64,000 nt of DNA from Marinimicrobium koreense (GTDB lineage Bacteria; Pseudomonadota; Gammaproteobacteria; Pseudomonadales; Cellvibrionaceae): positions 620,001 to 684,000 of the forward strand of contig NZ_RJUK01000001.1 of NCBI RefSeq assembly GCF_003762925.1, read 5' to 3'. The translations under genes were made by a program, and so were the position numbers. Of the stretch, positions 8,363-16,802 are shown piece after piece. Position 1 is the first letter of the stretch; each line of letters opens with the position of its first letter. The notes below the pieces were generated by a model. That model was not told the DNA's origin and searched no databases. It saw only the letters and a program-made list of their open reading frames with translations.

Positions 8363-8400
8363 CTATCCCCTTCAAGCACTGTGAATGACGGAATTTTGGC

Positions 8401-8949
8401 ATGGCCGAAGAAGACGATGAGCGCGAGCTGACCGAAGAAGAACAGGCGGAAATTGACCGCAAGACCCAACGCAATCAGAAAATCAAACTGGCTGTGCTGG
8501 CGCTGTTGTTGGTGGTGTTGTCGGTAGGGGTAACCCTTGGACTGTTGCACTTTCTGGCTCCGGATGAACCGGCGCCCGAGGGTGAAACCGCTGAAGCCGA
8601 ACCGGTGGAACCCCTGGAGCCCGCGCGCCAGCAGGCGATCTACTTTCCACTGAAGGAAAAATTTGTCATCAACTACAATGTGCGTGGCCGGCAGCGCTTT
8701 CTGCAGACCGAAGTCAATCTGATGCTGCGCGACAATGAGGTGGTCAAAGTCCTGGAGCAACATCTGCCCCGGGTTCGCAATGATCTGATCATGCTGTTCA
8801 GTGGCCAGGAGTTTGAAGACCTGCAGACACCGGAAGGTCGGGAGTTGCTGCGTCAGGACGCGCTGCGTCGGGTTCAGGCCATTCTCGAACAGGAGATGGG
8901 GCAGCCCGGTGTCGAACAGGTTCTGTTTACCAGCTTTGTGATGCAGTAA
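8401..8949 (+). CDS. fliL: Flagellar basal-body-associated protein FliL
   Basis: FliL is a single-pass inner-membrane protein around the stator that supports MotA/MotB function. The 182-residue product has an acidic cytoplasmic N-terminus, one membrane segment at about residues 27-50 (KLAVLALLLVVLSVGVTLGL), an acidic Pro/Glu linker and a periplasmic stomatin/SPFH-like domain. It opens the fliLMNOPQR-flhB operon. Confidence 0.95.
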   Translation: MAEEDDERELTEEEQAEIDRKTQRNQKIKLAVLALLLVVLSVGVTLGLLHFLAPDEPAPEGETAEAEPVEPLEPARQQAIYFPLKEKFVINYNVRGRQRFLQTEVNLMLRDNEVVKVLEQHLPRVRNDLIMLFSGQEFEDLQTPEGRELLRQDALRRVQAILEQEMGQPGVEQVLFTSFVMQ

Positions 8950-8969
8950 AAACCATAAGGTAGCCGCTC

Positions 8970-9983
8970 GTGCAAGACTTACTTTCACAAGACGAAATTG
9001 ATGCGCTGCTTCACGGGGTCGATGAAGGCGATATCGATACCGATGACGATCTGGAGATGGACCCGGTCAAAGCTTACGACTTGACCACCCAAGACCGCAT
9101 CGTCCGCGGGCGCATGCCCACGCTGGAAATGATCAATGAGCGCTTCGCCCGCTACACCCGCATCAGCATGTTCAATTTGCTGCGGCGCACGGCGGATGTA
9201 TCCGTCGGCGGCATCCAGATCCAGAAGTTTGGCGAATATGTGCACACCCTCTATGTGCCGACCAGTCTGAATATGGTGAAGTTCCGCCCGCTGCGCGGCA
9301 ATGCCCTGATCATTCTGGATGCGCGCCTGGTGTTCAAACTCGTGGACAACTTTTTTGGCGGTGATGGTCGGCATGCCAAAATTGAGGGCCGGGAATTCAC
9401 TCCGACCGAGTTGCGTGTGGTACAGATGGTGCTCGATCAGGTGTTTGTCGATCTCGGCGAGGCCTGGAAGGCGGTCATGCCCATCACCTTTGAATACATG
9501 AACTCAGAGGTCAACCCGTCCCTGGCCAATATTGTCAGCCCGAGCGAAGTGGTGGTGGTCAGCACCTTCCACGTGGAGCTTGATGGCGGCGGTGGCGATC
9601 TGCACATCACGGTCCCGTACTCCATGATCGAACCGATCCGGGAGGTGCTGGATTCCGGTCTGCAGAGTGACAGTGACGAGAAAGATGAACGCTGGGTCAA
9701 GGCGCTGCGTGAGGATGTGCTCGCCGCTCAGGTCGATCTTGAGTGCGACATTGTTCAGCGCGAAATTACCTTGCGAGACATTATCAATCTGAAGGCGGGC
9801 GATGTGATTCCGGTGGAGTTTCCGGAATACCATGTTGTTACCGCCAACGGTGTGCCCATGTTCCGCACCCGATTGGGACAGATTCGCGGCAATCTGGCTT
9901 TGAAAATTCACGGTTTAATTGATCACAGTTCAGCCTATAACATTACGGCAAACGAAGGGGGCTCCAGTGGCAAACGAAAATGA
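8970..9983 (+). CDS. fliM: Flagellar motor switch protein FliM
   Basis: FliM is the C-ring switch protein that binds CheY-P. The N-terminal peptide LLSQDEIDALLHG is the known CheY-P binding motif. The CheC-like middle domain covers about residues 50-235, and the SpoA domain, which packs against FliN, covers about 245-320. Length is 337 residues, normal for the family. The start is GTG 8970 with AAGG upstream. The 3' end overlaps fliN by 17 bp. Confidence 0.97.
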   Translation: MQDLLSQDEIDALLHGVDEGDIDTDDDLEMDPVKAYDLTTQDRIVRGRMPTLEMINERFARYTRISMFNLLRRTADVSVGGIQIQKFGEYVHTLYVPTSLNMVKFRPLRGNALIILDARLVFKLVDNFFGGDGRHAKIEGREFTPTELRVVQMVLDQVFVDLGEAWKAVMPITFEYMNSEVNPSLANIVSPSEVVVVSTFHVELDGGGGDLHITVPYSMIEPIREVLDSGLQSDSDEKDERWVKALREDVLAAQVDLECDIVQREITLRDIINLKAGDVIPVEFPEYHVVTANGVPMFRTRLGQIRGNLALKIHGLIDHSSAYNITANEGGSSGKRK

Positions 9984-10437
9984 TACCCACGACGACGATA
10001 AAGACCAGGATGCCATGGCGGCCGAGTGGGAAGCGGCCATGATGGAGCAGGGTGATGACGGCGACGATGACACCGCCGATGCAGGTTCGGACAGCGCCGG
10101 GCAGGAACAGGACTTTGGTCGCGACGTCGACCGGGTTGCCCTGGATGAGCTGACCGAAGACGAGCAGCCCAACACCAACCCGGATCTGGATGTGATTCTG
10201 GACATCCCGGTGTCCATTTCCATGGAAGTGGGGCGCACCTCCATCACCATTCGCAACCTGCTGCAACTCAACCAGGGCTCGGTGATTGAATTGGATCGGC
10301 TGGCGGGAGAACCTCTGGACGTGCTCGTCAACGGCACACTGATCGCGCACGGTGAAGTGGTGGTGGTGAACGAAAAATTCGGCATTCGGATGACCGACGT
10401 CATCAGTCCGTCCGAACGGATCAAGAAGCTGCGCTGA
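9967..10437 (+). CDS. fliN: Flagellar motor switch protein FliN
   Basis: FliN forms the lower C ring with FliM and docks FliH. The SpoA domain covers about residues 75-153 (DVILDIPVSISMEVGRT onward) and is highly conserved. It is preceded by a very acidic N-terminal stretch containing an amphipathic EWEAAMMEQG segment. The start is taken as GTG 9967 (VANEND), preceded by GAAGGGGG, giving 156 residues; an upstream in-frame ATG at 9919 lies deep inside fliM and lacks a ribosome-binding site. Confidence 0.94.
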   Translation: MANENDTHDDDKDQDAMAAEWEAAMMEQGDDGDDDTADAGSDSAGQEQDFGRDVDRVALDELTEDEQPNTNPDLDVILDIPVSISMEVGRTSITIRNLLQLNQGSVIELDRLAGEPLDVLVNGTLIAHGEVVVVNEKFGIRMTDVISPSERIKKLR

Positions 10438-10775
10438 TGGAAGGAAGTGCCGCCACTCAGCTGATGAGTGTGCTGTTCAGCCTGCTGCTGATCATCGCAC
10501 TGATCTTCGCCCTTGCCTGGTTGCTGCGCCGCTTTGGGCAAGGAGCCTTCACGAACTCCTCGGCCATGAAAGTGGTCGCCACCTTGCCACTGGGTACCCG
10601 TGAGCGATTGCTGATGGTGGAAGTGGGCGGTCAGCAACTGCTGCTCGGCGTAACGGCCCAACAAATCCGCACACTGCACGTGTTTGAAGAACCGGTGATC
10701 GACGCACAAGGCGTCAGAAGCAGCGACTTCAAACAGCGGTTGATGAACATCATGAACAAGAACACCAAGCCCTGA
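10437..10775 (+). CDS. fliO: Flagellar export protein FliO
   Basis: FliO assists assembly of the FliP ring of the export gate. The 112-residue product has one N-terminal membrane segment ([19 protein letters not shown], about residues 15-33) and a small cytoplasmic domain. Its ATG overlaps the fliN stop by one base, and its own stop overlaps the fliP start, so it is tightly coupled. Confidence 0.92.
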   Translation: MEGSAATQLMSVLFSLLLIIALIFALAWLLRRFGQGAFTNSSAMKVVATLPLGTRERLLMVEVGGQQLLLGVTAQQIRTLHVFEEPVIDAQGVRSSDFKQRLMNIMNKNTKP

Positions 10776-11605
10776 TGAAGCCTTACCCACTAATTCACTA
10801 CCGCTTTCTCGGCTCGCTGCTGCTGTTGATCCTGCTGAGCTTCGGTGCGGGACCGGCCCTCGCCCAGGAAGCGCCGGAAACCCAACCGCCAGCGGAGCAG
10901 GGCGTCGGCGGCTCCCTGCCCGCCATTCCCGGCTTACCGGCCCTGACCGTCACCACCAACCCGGACGGCTCGGAAGAATACACGGTCACGCTCCAGATCC
11001 TCGCGATCATGACCGCGTTCACCTTCCTGCCAGCGATCCTGCTGATGATGACCTCCTTCACCCGGATCATCATCGTCTTCGCCATCCTGCGTCAGGCCCT
11101 GGGCTTACAACAATCGCCATCCAACCAGATACTGATTGGTCTCTCGTTGTTTCTGACCCTGTTCATCATGCAGCCGGTGTTCGAACGCGTAAACGCCGAA
11201 GCCCTGCAACCCTACATCAACGAAGAAATCAACGCTCAGACCGCGCTGGCCAGAACCACCGAACCCTTCCACGCGTTCATGCTCGCCCAGACCCGCGAAT
11301 CTGACATCGAACTCTTCGTCGGCATCGCCGACAACCCGGACATCCAGACACCCCAGGACACCCCCTTCAGCATCCTGGTCCCGGCGTTCGTCACCAGCGA
11401 ACTCAAAACCGCCTTTCAGATCGGGTTCATTATCTTCATCCCGTTCCTGGTCATCGACATCGTCGTTGCCAGCGTGCTCATGGCCATGGGCATGATGATG
11501 CTCTCGCCCCTGATCATCTCACTGCCGTTCAAAATCATGCTCTTCGTCCTCGTCGACGGCTGGGCCATGATCATCGGCACACTCGCCGCCAGCTTCGGTG
11601 TATAA
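10775..11605 (+). CDS. fliP: Flagellar export gate protein FliP
   Basis: FliP forms the FliP5-Q4-R1 core of the type III export gate. The 276-residue product begins with a cleavable signal peptide ending ...GAGPALA before QEAPE, as is usual for FliP. Four membrane segments follow, with the conserved [19 protein letters not shown] region. It overlaps fliO and lies 9 bp before fliQ. Confidence 0.97.
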   Translation: MKPYPLIHYRFLGSLLLLILLSFGAGPALAQEAPETQPPAEQGVGGSLPAIPGLPALTVTTNPDGSEEYTVTLQILAIMTAFTFLPAILLMMTSFTRIIIVFAILRQALGLQQSPSNQILIGLSLFLTLFIMQPVFERVNAEALQPYINEEINAQTALARTTEPFHAFMLAQTRESDIELFVGIADNPDIQTPQDTPFSILVPAFVTSELKTAFQIGFIIFIPFLVIDIVVASVLMAMGMMMLSPLIISLPFKIMLFVLVDGWAMIIGTLAASFGV

Positions 11606-11614
11606 GGAGGCCCT

Positions 11615-11884
11615 ATGACCCCGGAAGTTGTCATGGACATCTTCGCCGACGCCCTCTACCTCGTCATCCTGATGCTGGTCGTCATCGTCGGCCCCGGCCT
11701 ATTGGTAGGCCTGGTGGTGAGCATGTTCCAGGCCGCCACCCAGATCAACGAACAGACCCTGAGCTTCCTGCCACGCCTGCTGGTCACCCTGGCCTCAGTC
11801 ATGATCGCCGGCCCCTGGCTACTCAGAGAGTTCATGGACCTGTTCACCCGTTTATACACCAACGTCCCAAACTTAATAGGGTAG
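11615..11884 (+). CDS. fliQ: Flagellar export gate protein FliQ
   Basis: This is an 89-residue protein with two membrane segments, the normal size for FliQ, a component of the export-gate helical assembly. The sequence VVSMFQAATQINEQTLSFLP is highly conserved in FliQ. It is preceded by AAGGAGG. The gap to fliR is unusually long (191 bp) because a long inverted repeat sits there. Confidence 0.96.
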   Translation: MTPEVVMDIFADALYLVILMLVVIVGPGLLVGLVVSMFQAATQINEQTLSFLPRLLVTLASVMIAGPWLLREFMDLFTRLYTNVPNLIG

Positions 11885-11922
11885 AGCAGAAAGAACACAC
11901 AAAACGCCGAAGCAACCAATGA

Positions 11923-12032
11923 GCCTCCGGGGCCAAGGGTGTCCTTTTCAAACCGTCGCTTCATGGATGAAGCGATGGAGCCCCATGGATGGGTTCATGT
12001 GTTTTGAAAAGGACACCCTTGGCCCCGGAGGC
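11923..12032 (+). repeat. Long inverted repeat LIR-1 between fliQ and fliR
   Basis: Arms at 11923-11952 and 12003-12032 form a perfect 30-bp stem. The 50-base interior holds a small hairpin (TCGCTTCAT / ATGAAGCGA) and the family core, here in the form GAGCCCCATGGATGGGTT. This is the only copy of the family inside a flagellar operon; the fliR start codon lies 43 bp after the element. Confidence 0.9.
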
Positions 12033-12075
12033 GGACTTTCAGAACGGCACCCTCGAAGGGCGATTGATTGAACCA

Positions 12076-12861
12076 ATGAACGAACTGGTATTGAGCGAAC
12101 AACAACTGATGCAATTTATCGGTCAATACCTCTGGCCGATGCTGCGCATTGGTGGCCTCTTCCTCGCCATGCCCGTCATCGGCGCCCAGACCGTCACTGC
12201 AAGAGTACGCATCGTCCTCACCGCCTTCGTCACCCTACTGGTCGCGCCACTGCTACCGCCGCCACCCGACATCGACCTCGTCTCCATACAAGCCATGGCC
12301 ATCGTCGCCAGAGAACTGCTCATCGGCATCGCCATGGGCTTCATGCTCCAGGTCTTTCTGCACATCTTCATATTGGCCGGCGAACTCATGGCCATGAAAA
12401 TGGGCCTCGGCTTCGCCGCCATGAACGACCCATCCACCGGCGTCTCCACCACCGTACTGTCCCAATTCTACCTGCTGCTCGCGACCCTGCTGTTCCTCAG
12501 CTATAACGGCCATCTCATCATCATCGGCATGCTCGTGGACAGCTTCCAGAGCCTGCCCATCGGCGGCAGCGGCCTCGGCTCCGGCGCCTTCGCCACCATT
12601 GCCGGCATGGGCACCTGGCTGTTCAGCGCCGCCCTGGTGATCACCTTGCCGGTGTTCACCGCCGTCATGATCATCAACATGGCCTTCGGTGCCATGAACC
12701 GCTCCGCACCGCAGATGAACGTATTCACCGTCGGCTTTCCCATGACCCTCATCTTCGGAATCCTGGTCATGTGGTTTGCTTTGCCGGCACTGCTTCCCGT
12801 GTTCGAAGTCTTCACCCAGGAAGCCTTTGAACTGGTTCGACTGGTAATAGGACTGCCCTGA
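12076..12861 (+). CDS. fliR: Flagellar export gate protein FliR
   Basis: FliR completes the FliPQR export gate. From ATG 12076 the product is 261 residues, the usual FliR length, with about six membrane segments and the typical start MNELVLSEQQLMQFIGQYLW. An in-frame ATG at 11989 would add 29 residues read from the inverted repeat LIR-1, and is rejected. The stop overlaps the flhB start. Confidence 0.95.
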   Translation: MNELVLSEQQLMQFIGQYLWPMLRIGGLFLAMPVIGAQTVTARVRIVLTAFVTLLVAPLLPPPPDIDLVSIQAMAIVARELLIGIAMGFMLQVFLHIFILAGELMAMKMGLGFAAMNDPSTGVSTTVLSQFYLLLATLLFLSYNGHLIIIGMLVDSFQSLPIGGSGLGSGAFATIAGMGTWLFSAALVITLPVFTAVMIINMAFGAMNRSAPQMNVFTVGFPMTLIFGILVMWFALPALLPVFEVFTQEAFELVRLVIGLP

Positions 12862-13997
12862 TGGCCGAAGAAAACGACAGCAGTCAGGAAAAGACAGAAG
12901 AACCCACGGCGCGAAAACAGGAAAAAGCGCGCGAAGAAGGGCAGATCCCCCGATCCCGGGAACTGACCACCACCTTCATATTGCTTGCCGGTACCATAGG
13001 GCTGATGCTGTTCGGTCCCTTTATGGCGGGCAAACTCTCGGGGATCCTGAAATTCAATTTCTCGCTGGAGCGGGAAGTGGTGTTCAACACCGATGCCATG
13101 ATCGAACACCTGACCGCGTCACTGTATCAGGGCACCCTCAGCATGATGCCCGTGTTCGCTCTGCTGCTGGTAGCTTCCATCGCCGGCCCCATCGGCCTGG
13201 GCGGCTGGCTGTTCAGTAGCAAATCCATGGCCCCCAAGGCCAGCCGGATGAACCCGCTGGCCGGTCTCAAGCGCATGTTCGCCCTAAAGGCGTTGATGGA
13301 GCTCGCCAAAGCGTTGGGGAAGGTAATGCTCATCATGGCGGTTGCGGTTGGTCTGTTGGTTGTACAGCAGCAGGACATGCTGCGGCTATCAGACCAGGAG
13401 CCGCTGACAGCGATCAAGAATTCGGTGTGGCTCAGTGGCGTTGCCGCTATCGCTCTGGCCGCGGTCACCATTGCCATTGCCGCGATTGATATTCCGTTCC
13501 AGATTTTTGAGAACAACAAGAAACTGAAAATGTCCCGGCAGGAAGTCAAGGATGAGATGAAGGACACCGAAGGTAAGCCGGAGGTCAAAAGCAAAATCCG
13601 TCAGTTGCAGAGAGAAATGGCTCAGCGTCGGATGATGTCGGAAGTCCCGAAAGCGGACGTGGTCATCACCAACCCCACGCACTATTCGGTGGCTCTGAAG
13701 TACGACCCAGATACCATGGCAACACCGATTCTGGTGGCCAAGGGGGCGGATCAGACAGCCATGAAAATCCGCGAAATCGCCCGCGCCCACAACATCGATA
13801 TCATGGAATCTCCCGCCCTGACCCGGGCGATTTACCACACTACGGAAATCGATCAGGAAGTCCCGGCGGATCTGTACATGGCCGTTGCCCAGGTATTGGC
13901 CTATGTGTTCCAGCTACGCAATTTCCGCAAGGGCCGCGGCGAAAAACCCGCCTACCCAAGAAACATCCAGGTCCCCCGCGATATGCGCTTCGACTAG
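12861..13997 (+). CDS. flhB: Flagellar export switch protein FlhB
   Basis: FlhB controls the switch of export specificity from rod/hook to filament. The 378-residue product has four membrane segments (about residues 30-210) and a cytoplasmic domain with the self-cleaving NPTH motif at residues 271-274. FliK acts on this domain. It is the last gene of the fliL operon; the next 500 bp are repeats. Confidence 0.97.
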   Translation: MAEENDSSQEKTEEPTARKQEKAREEGQIPRSRELTTTFILLAGTIGLMLFGPFMAGKLSGILKFNFSLEREVVFNTDAMIEHLTASLYQGTLSMMPVFALLLVASIAGPIGLGGWLFSSKSMAPKASRMNPLAGLKRMFALKALMELAKALGKVMLIMAVAVGLLVVQQQDMLRLSDQEPLTAIKNSVWLSGVAAIALAAVTIAIAAIDIPFQIFENNKKLKMSRQEVKDEMKDTEGKPEVKSKIRQLQREMAQRRMMSEVPKADVVITNPTHYSVALKYDPDTMATPILVAKGADQTAMKIREIARAHNIDIMESPALTRAIYHTTEIDQEVPADLYMAVAQVLAYVFQLRNFRKGRGEKPAYPRNIQVPRDMRFD

Positions 13998-14043
13998 CTT
14001 AGGTTTTACTTGGAACGCCCGGCGGCTAAGGGGGTGATGCAAG

Positions 14044-14083
14044 GCGTAGGGTGGCATAAGGCCAAAGGCCGTCATCCACCGTT
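14044..14083 (+). repeat. REP-like element after flhB
   Basis: CGTAGGGTGGCATAAGGCCAA leads into GTCATCCACCGTT: a short inverted repeat (GGTGG...CCACC) with the family flanks. It opens the 500-bp gene-free stretch 13998-14498, which otherwise holds LIR-2, LIR-3 and the flhA promoter. Confidence 0.75.
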
Positions 14084-14139
14084 CTGTCGCGGTTTGTCTT
14101 GCAGTGGTGGAGGAGCTTCGTGGGGAATCCGGCGGCTAC

Positions 14140-14231
14140 GGGGTATAGCCATTGGAGACCCGCCGTGAACCCATCCATGGGGGCTTCTCGTCGACATCCA
14201 TGTCTCCGAGAGTCTCCAATGGCTATACCCC
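14140..14231 (-). repeat. Long inverted repeat LIR-2
   Basis: Arms 14140-14159 and 14212-14231 (GGGGTATAGCCATTGGAGAC and its complement) pair perfectly over 20 bp. Read on the - strand, the 52-base interior contains an imperfect hairpin followed by the core AAGCCCCCATGGATGGG and TTCACGGCGG. Confidence 0.9.
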
Positions 14232-14292
14232 GCATCCGCCTCAGTGCCAGCCGAATACCATGGTCCGTGGAATTTCACTCGGAGGCGGATGC

Positions 14293-14383
14293 GGGGTGAA
14301 GCCTTCCGGGACCGTGGAGCGGGGGACCCGCGATGCGAGCCCCCAGGGATGGGTTTACGGCGTGTCCCGGAAGGCTTCACCCC
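14293..14383 (+). repeat. Long inverted repeat LIR-3
   Basis: Arms 14293-14311 and 14365-14383 (GGGGTGAAGCCTTCCGGGA and its complement) pair perfectly over 19 bp. The 53-base interior carries the core GAGCCCCCAGGGATGGG followed by TTTACGGCGTG. It lies head to head with LIR-2. Confidence 0.9.
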
Positions 14384-14440
14384 GTAGCCGCCGGACTCTC
14401 AGATAACCACCAATCTCTCCACCGACTATCCTTCACCAAT

Positions 14441-14456
14441 TGGTACGCTTCTTGCG
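14441..14456 (+). promoter_or_regulatory. Sigma-54 promoter before flhA
   Basis: TGGTACG-CTTC-TTGCG matches the RpoN consensus with one change in the -24 element and G instead of A/T at the end. GG (14442-14443) and GC (14454-14455) are spaced as in the fliL promoter. Predicted start is near 14467, 32 bp before flhA. Confidence 0.7.
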
Positions 14457-14498
14457 ATAAGACGGTCAACTAACGAAACCGTCAAAAAAGCGACCTAC

Positions 14499-16721
14499 AT
14501 GGCACTTCCCAGTTTCAGCCAACTGAACAACATCGACCGCCGCGCCGCCTTCAACCATATTCGCGGACTCGGTCGTGGCAACATCGGCATACCCGTGCTG
14601 CTGCTCATGCTGCTGGGCATGATGATCCTGCCCGTGCCGCCGATACTGCTCGACGCCTTCTTCTCCTTCAACATCGCCCTGTCCATCGTCGTGCTGCTGG
14701 TGGGCGTGTACGCCATGCGCCCGCTGGACTTCGCGGTGTTTCCCACCATCCTGCTGGTCGCGACCCTATTACGCCTGGCCCTGAATGTCGCCTCCACCCG
14801 GGTGGTGCTGCTCAACGGCCACGAGGGCGGTGATGCGGCCGGTAAAGTGATCGAGGCGTTCGGCGAAGTGGTTATTGGCGGCAACTACGCCGTGGGTCTG
14901 GTGGTGTTTCTGATTCTGATGATCATCAACTTCGTCGTAGTGACCAAAGGGGCGGGGCGGATTTCGGAAGTGAGTGCCCGGTTTACCCTGGACGCCATGC
15001 CCGGCAAGCAGATGGCCATTGATGCCGACCTGAATGCGGGGCTGATTGATCAGGATGAAGCCCGGACACGTCGAAAGGAAGTTGCCAGCGAGGCGGACTT
15101 CTACGGGGCCATGGACGGTGCCAGCAAATTCGTGCGCGGCGATGCCATCGCCGGTATTCTGATTCTGGTGATTAACATTATCGGTGGCCTGGGCATCGGG
15201 ATGATTCAGCATGACCTGGATTTTTCCACGGCGCTGGAGAATTACATTCTGTTGACCATTGGTGATGGTCTCGTTGCCCAGATTCCCTCGCTGCTACTGT
15301 CTACCTCGGCGGCGATTCTGGTGACCCGGGTCAACAGCTCCGAGGACATGCGTGAACAGATCATGGGACAGATGTTTGCCACGCCCAAGGCGCTGGCCAT
15401 CGCGTCGGGAGTTCTGTTGCTGATGGGTTCGATTCCCGGCATGCCTCATGTGGCGTTTCTGGGCCTGGGCTTTCTCTGTGGTGGCCTGGCCTACTTTATT
15501 CACTGGCGCAGTCAGCAGCCCGAGGCGGTGGAAGAAGATGACTATCGACCCGGTGGTGGGCGTCCCTCCGGGGGCGGTGGTAGCGGGCCGACGGTCACGC
15601 CGTCGGCACCGAACCCCGGACAGGCTTCTCTGCCGCCCGCCAAAGAATCGGCGGAACTGGACTGGGACGATGTCCAGCCGGTGGACATCATCGGGCTGGA
15701 GGTCGGTTATCGGCTGATTCCCCTGGTGGACCGGGGGCAGGGCGGGGAACTGCTCGGGCGGATCAAGGGAGTGCGGCGCAAGCTGTCCCAGGAAATGGGC
15801 TTTCTGATTCCCTCGGTTCACATTCGGGACAACCTGGATCTGCTGCCGAACAAGTACCGGATCAGCCTGATGGGCGTTTCGTTGGCCGAAGCCGAGGTCT
15901 ATCCAGACCGGGAAATGGCGATCAACCCCGGCCAGGTCTTTGGCGAGCTCGACGGTACCAAAACCAAGGATCCAGCCTTTGGGCTGGACGCCGTCTGGAT
16001 TGATGCCAGTCAGAAAGAGAAGGCCCAGACCCTGGGTTATACCGTCGTGGATGCCAGCACTGTCGTCGCCACCCACCTGAATCAGATTCTGCAGAAACAT
16101 ACCTGGGAGCTGCTCGGCCATGAAGATGTGCAGAAGCTGCTGGATATGCTGGCGAAAAACTCGCCCAAGCTGGTGGAGGAACTGGTGCCCAACACCATCA
16201 GCCTGAATGTGCTGCTCAAGGTGTTGCAGAATCTGCTACGCGAGCGGGTGCCGATTCGTGATATGCGCTCGATCGCCGAAGCATTGGCGGCCAATGGCAG
16301 CAAGAGTCAAGATCCCGCCGCTTTGACCAACGTCGCCCGGGTTGCGCTCTCGCGCCAGATCGTCCAGAACATCGTGGGTTCAGAGCCGGAGATGCCGGTC
16401 ATCACCCTGGAGCCAGAGTTGGAACAGTTGTTGCTAAATACCCTACAGCAGGCACAAAAATCTGGCGCTGATGACAGTGCCTTTATCGAGCCGAGCCTGG
16501 CGGAGCGACTGCAGCGCTCACTCATGGAGGCGGCCCAGAAGCAGGAAGTGGCCGGCAAGCCCCTGATCCTGCTGGTCGCCGCGCCGCTGCGCAATATGCT
16601 GGCCCGGTTTGCGCGCAACAGCGTGCCGGATATGAACGTTCTGGCCTACACCGAAGTGCCGGAAAACAAGCAGATTTCCATTGATGCCACGGTGGGTGCC
16701 GGCCAGACCAACAACCGGTAA
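14499..16721 (+). CDS. flhA: Flagellar export gate protein FlhA
   Basis: FlhA forms the nonameric ring that receives chaperone-cargo complexes and uses the proton-motive force. The N-terminal half (about residues 20-335) has eight membrane segments with the conserved LNVASTRVVLL and GDAIAGILI regions. The C-terminal cytoplasmic domain runs from about 390 to 735. At 740 residues it is longer than the usual 690-700 because of a Gly/Pro/Ser-rich linker at about residues 345-385. It starts its own sigma-54 unit with flhF, fleN and probably fliA. Confidence 0.97.
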   Translation: MALPSFSQLNNIDRRAAFNHIRGLGRGNIGIPVLLLMLLGMMILPVPPILLDAFFSFNIALSIVVLLVGVYAMRPLDFAVFPTILLVATLLRLALNVASTRVVLLNGHEGGDAAGKVIEAFGEVVIGGNYAVGLVVFLILMIINFVVVTKGAGRISEVSARFTLDAMPGKQMAIDADLNAGLIDQDEARTRRKEVASEADFYGAMDGASKFVRGDAIAGILILVINIIGGLGIGMIQHDLDFSTALENYILLTIGDGLVAQIPSLLLSTSAAILVTRVNSSEDMREQIMGQMFATPKALAIASGVLLLMGSIPGMPHVAFLGLGFLCGGLAYFIHWRSQQPEAVEEDDYRPGGGRPSGGGGSGPTVTPSAPNPGQASLPPAKESAELDWDDVQPVDIIGLEVGYRLIPLVDRGQGGELLGRIKGVRRKLSQEMGFLIPSVHIRDNLDLLPNKYRISLMGVSLAEAEVYPDREMAINPGQVFGELDGTKTKDPAFGLDAVWIDASQKEKAQTLGYTVVDASTVVATHLNQILQKHTWELLGHEDVQKLLDMLAKNSPKLVEELVPNTISLNVLLKVLQNLLRERVPIRDMRSIAEALAANGSKSQDPAALTNVARVALSRQIVQNIVGSEPEMPVITLEPELEQLLLNTLQQAQKSGADDSAFIEPSLAERLQRSLMEAAQKQEVAGKPLILLVAAPLRNMLARFARNSVPDMNVLAYTEVPENKQISIDATVGAGQTNNR

Positions 16722-16802
16722 CCCGGATGAGAGCCCGGGCCCGGATGATCCCGGCCCGAGTCCAAAGACTAACAGGCCCGTTTTTTGACGAGGAGTACAA
16801 CG

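Larger units (their letters stand above)
14128..14395. repeat. Cloverleaf palindrome made of two long inverted repeats
   Basis: Four perfect stems can form together. The outer stem pairs 14128-14143 with 14380-14395 (TCCGGCGGCTACGGGG). LIR-2 and LIR-3 form two side arms, and a middle stem pairs 14228-14242 with 14282-14296 (CCCCGCATCCGCCTC). A few bases at the junctions are shared between stems. The structure lies between flhB and the flhA promoter. Confidence 0.9.

Noticed and set aside
11989-12075. Longer FliR starting at ATG 11989
   Set aside because: The extra 29 residues are read from the inverted repeat LIR-1 and are not FliR-like; starting at 12076 gives the normal length.
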